Below, in pieces: positions 5,634 to 6,937 of a stretch of DNA of 6,937 nt. The stretch is taken from contig CAYXVB010000188.1 of assembly GCA_964467785.1 (NCBI GenBank), forward strand, positions 1-6,937, read 5' to 3'. The position numbers and the translations under genes are program-made. Source of the stretch: CAYXVB01 sp964467785. GTDB taxonomy: Bacteria > Bdellovibrionota > UBA1018. Position 1 is the first letter of the stretch. Every line of letters begins with the position of its first letter. The notes beneath the pieces were generated by a model. The model was not told the origin of the DNA and ran no database searches. It saw only the letters and a list, made by a program, of their open reading frames with translations.

Positions 5634-6937
5634 TCAATGCACTGGGCTCGGGGGAGGCGAGCCAGGAAATCCGCCAAATCCGCCGCCAAATTTGGAACCG
5701 GGAGAGGAGCTAGTGGAGTCGACCTTTGTCGGATTCCTGTCGCACAGTTTGTTGTTCAGTAGGGCGAAGGCGAGTACCCTGTCGTGCTCTTCTGACCAAG
5801 TGAATTCGCGCTTTTTAGACTCCATGGCATGTCTGATTTCGGCTTCGTCCAAATGGTCAGCTGCGAGCGCCACAGCCATAAAGCGGACGCGCGTATGAGG
5901 CTCGCCCTTAAGCAGATCGAGCACCAGGGGACGAAGGTCTTTCCAGGGGAGCTCCGAAAGTCCGTAAAGCGCCTGGGCTTGCGCGACCGGTGGCGCCTTT
6001 GGGTTGGAAAGTGTGGTCCTAAGGAAATCCAGGATCTCCGGAGTCTTTGGGCGTACGGCGATTTCGGCGACGAAATTTGCGAAAGCATTGCTGCGTCTGA
6101 GTTCCACGTGCCCTTCGTTTTCCTGGTTTAAGGCGCTTTTCGCTTCTTGGATCAGAGTGGGAGGGGGCTGAAATTGGCTGAGCTGAGTTTCCAGGATCCG
6201 TCGGACTGGCGCCGGAACTTCGGGTTTCGTGATCGAATCAGAGAGGTCCGCGGCGTCGAGTCGACGGGGCTTGAGGTTGACCGATGGAGGTCCTTGATGG
6301 AGCAGGACGCCTCTCCCGTTCCGTACGGCTTGCAGGGGAGGGGACGTGTCTCCGATGATTACCTCGGCGCTTTTTAATTCGTAGATCGGAATGCCTGATT
6401 TGAGAATGATGTCCGGGATGACTGTGCCTCGGGGTATCAAAAGATGGTCTACGTCAGACAGATCAAGGTCTCCCCAAACTTGAGCCTCGCAATAATAAAT
6501 GCACTTTAGTCCATCGGATTTCAGTTTCTGTGCCTGAGTGGTTCGAGGCAATAGCTCGTCGCTATTCAGCCTGGTTATTATTGTAAGGCTGTCAGTGTAA
6601 GTCCAAGTGGTGCGCTTTCGGACGCTCGGTTTGAAGACCACGGCTACATTTCCATATGCATTGGGGAGAGCGAAGGTTCCGAAGTCGCCTCGCTTGACGT
6701 TAAAGGTGGCGTACTTGGGAAGCAGTTCCTTACCCTTCGCGCTGAAGGAGAGGGCGATCCTCGCCAAAGCTTGCTCCGCGGTCAGTCGGGTCTCGTTCCC
6801 AAGATACCCTTTTGAGCTCGCCGTGACGTGCTGATTTTTGAAGCCGTACTTCGCGATGGAGGCGAGGTTCTGTGAATTGACCATCATGACGATCTCGCTC
6901 TGGGAGTCGATGCCGTCGCTTTTTGGGTCGGAGCCGC
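5634..6937 (-). CDS. Multidomain protein of unknown function, ART/DUF3626-like segment plus HEAT-like region (5' end outside window)
   Basis: The frame is open from the right edge to TGA at 5634-5636. An internal ATG at 6887 exists, but the frame continues upstream without a stop (SDPKSDGIDSQSEIV), so the true start probably lies outside. Numbering from that Met: residues 1-175 hold FKNQHVTASSKG, LPKYATFNVK, AYGNVAVVFKPSVRKRTTW, a YCEAQVWGDLDL block (132-143) and LLIPRG. This order recalls ADP-ribosyltransferase-like or DUF3626-type proteins, where an E-x-Q-h-x-G block holds the catalytic Glu; E134 would be its equivalent. That link is tentative. Residues about 240-385 are helical and Ala/Leu-rich (PEILDFLRTTLS, AQAQALYGLSELP, RPLVLDLLKGE, RVRFMAVALAADH), resembling HEAT repeats. 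Residues 390-417 are a low-complexity Ser/Gly/Phe/Pro tail with GGGFGGFPGSPPP. The part around 6361-6600 is more AT-rich than its neighbours. Cellular location cannot be judged without the N-terminus. Confidence 0.75.
   Translation of the reverse strand, partial: GSDPKSDGIDSQSEIVMMVNSQNLASIAKYGFKNQHVTASSKGYLGNETRLTAEQALARIALSFSAKGKELLPKYATFNVKRGDFGTFALPNAYGNVAVVFKPSVRKRTTWTYTDSLTIITRLNSDELLPRTTQAQKLKSDGLKCIYYCEAQVWGDLDLSDVDHLLIPRGTVIPDIILKSGIPIYELKSAEVIIGDTSPPLQAVRNGRGVLLHQGPPSVNLKPRRLDAADLSDSITKPEVPAPVRRILETQLSQFQPPPTLIQEAKSALNQENEGHVELRRSNAFANFVAEIAVRPKTPEILDFLRTTLSNPKAPPVAQAQALYGLSELPWKDLRPLVLDLLKGEPHTRVRFMAVALAADHLDEAEIRHAMESKKREFTWSEEHDRVLAFALLNNKLCDRNPTKVDSTSSSPGSKFGGGFGGFPGSPPPSPVH

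Overview
The window is GC-rich and gene-dense. It looks like a chromosomal segment of a Gram-negative bacterium with a complex cell surface. The mix of a LysM plus beta-barrel-like protein, an exported fibre protein with tail-fibre repeats, and a LamG-like lectin protein recalls Bdellovibrionota/Oligoflexia (predatory bacteria and their relatives). That placement rests on remembered family resemblance, not on a search, and there is no rRNA or other marker gene here. No tRNA, IS element, CRISPR array or phage structural cluster was seen.

Layout. (1) 1-711, minus: the N-terminal part of an exported protein with a signal peptide, a LysM-like domain, a Pro/Ser/Thr-rich linker and the start of a probable beta-barrel; it runs off the left edge. 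(2) 712-867: a divergent intergenic region with a plausible plus-strand promoter, a near-perfect 16-bp palindrome over its -35 box and a 7-codon upstream ORF. (3) 868-2943, plus: a 691-residue exported fibre-like protein with three NVGIGT-type repeats, an HxH motif and a GGTG segment, but no S74 autoprotease end. (4) 2940-3746, plus: a 268-residue exported LamG-like jelly-roll protein whose ATG overlaps the fibre stop codon (ATGA), so the two are probably translationally coupled. (5) 3755-4825, minus: a PLP-dependent threonine aldolase, convergent with the LamG gene across only 8 bp. (6) 4863-5495, minus: an unrecognised 210-residue exported protein with a strong Shine-Dalgarno and a good promoter, probably co-transcribed with the aldolase gene. 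(7) 5634-6937, minus: the C-terminal part of a multidomain protein. It has an N-terminal segment with a resemblance to ADP-ribosyltransferase-like/DUF3626-type proteins, a HEAT-like helical region and a Gly/Phe/Pro/Ser tail; its start lies beyond the right edge.

Functionally, the left half reads as an envelope and adhesion locus: a putative peptidoglycan-binding outer-membrane protein diverging from a fibre plus lectin-domain pair that could form a surface or secreted adhesin. The right half is an aldolase (glycine/threonine metabolism) behind a small exported protein of unknown role, preceded by the large unrecognised multidomain gene. The most novel-looking items are the coupled fibre/LamG pair, the fibre's non-S74 C-terminal domain, and the 5634-6937 domain combination.
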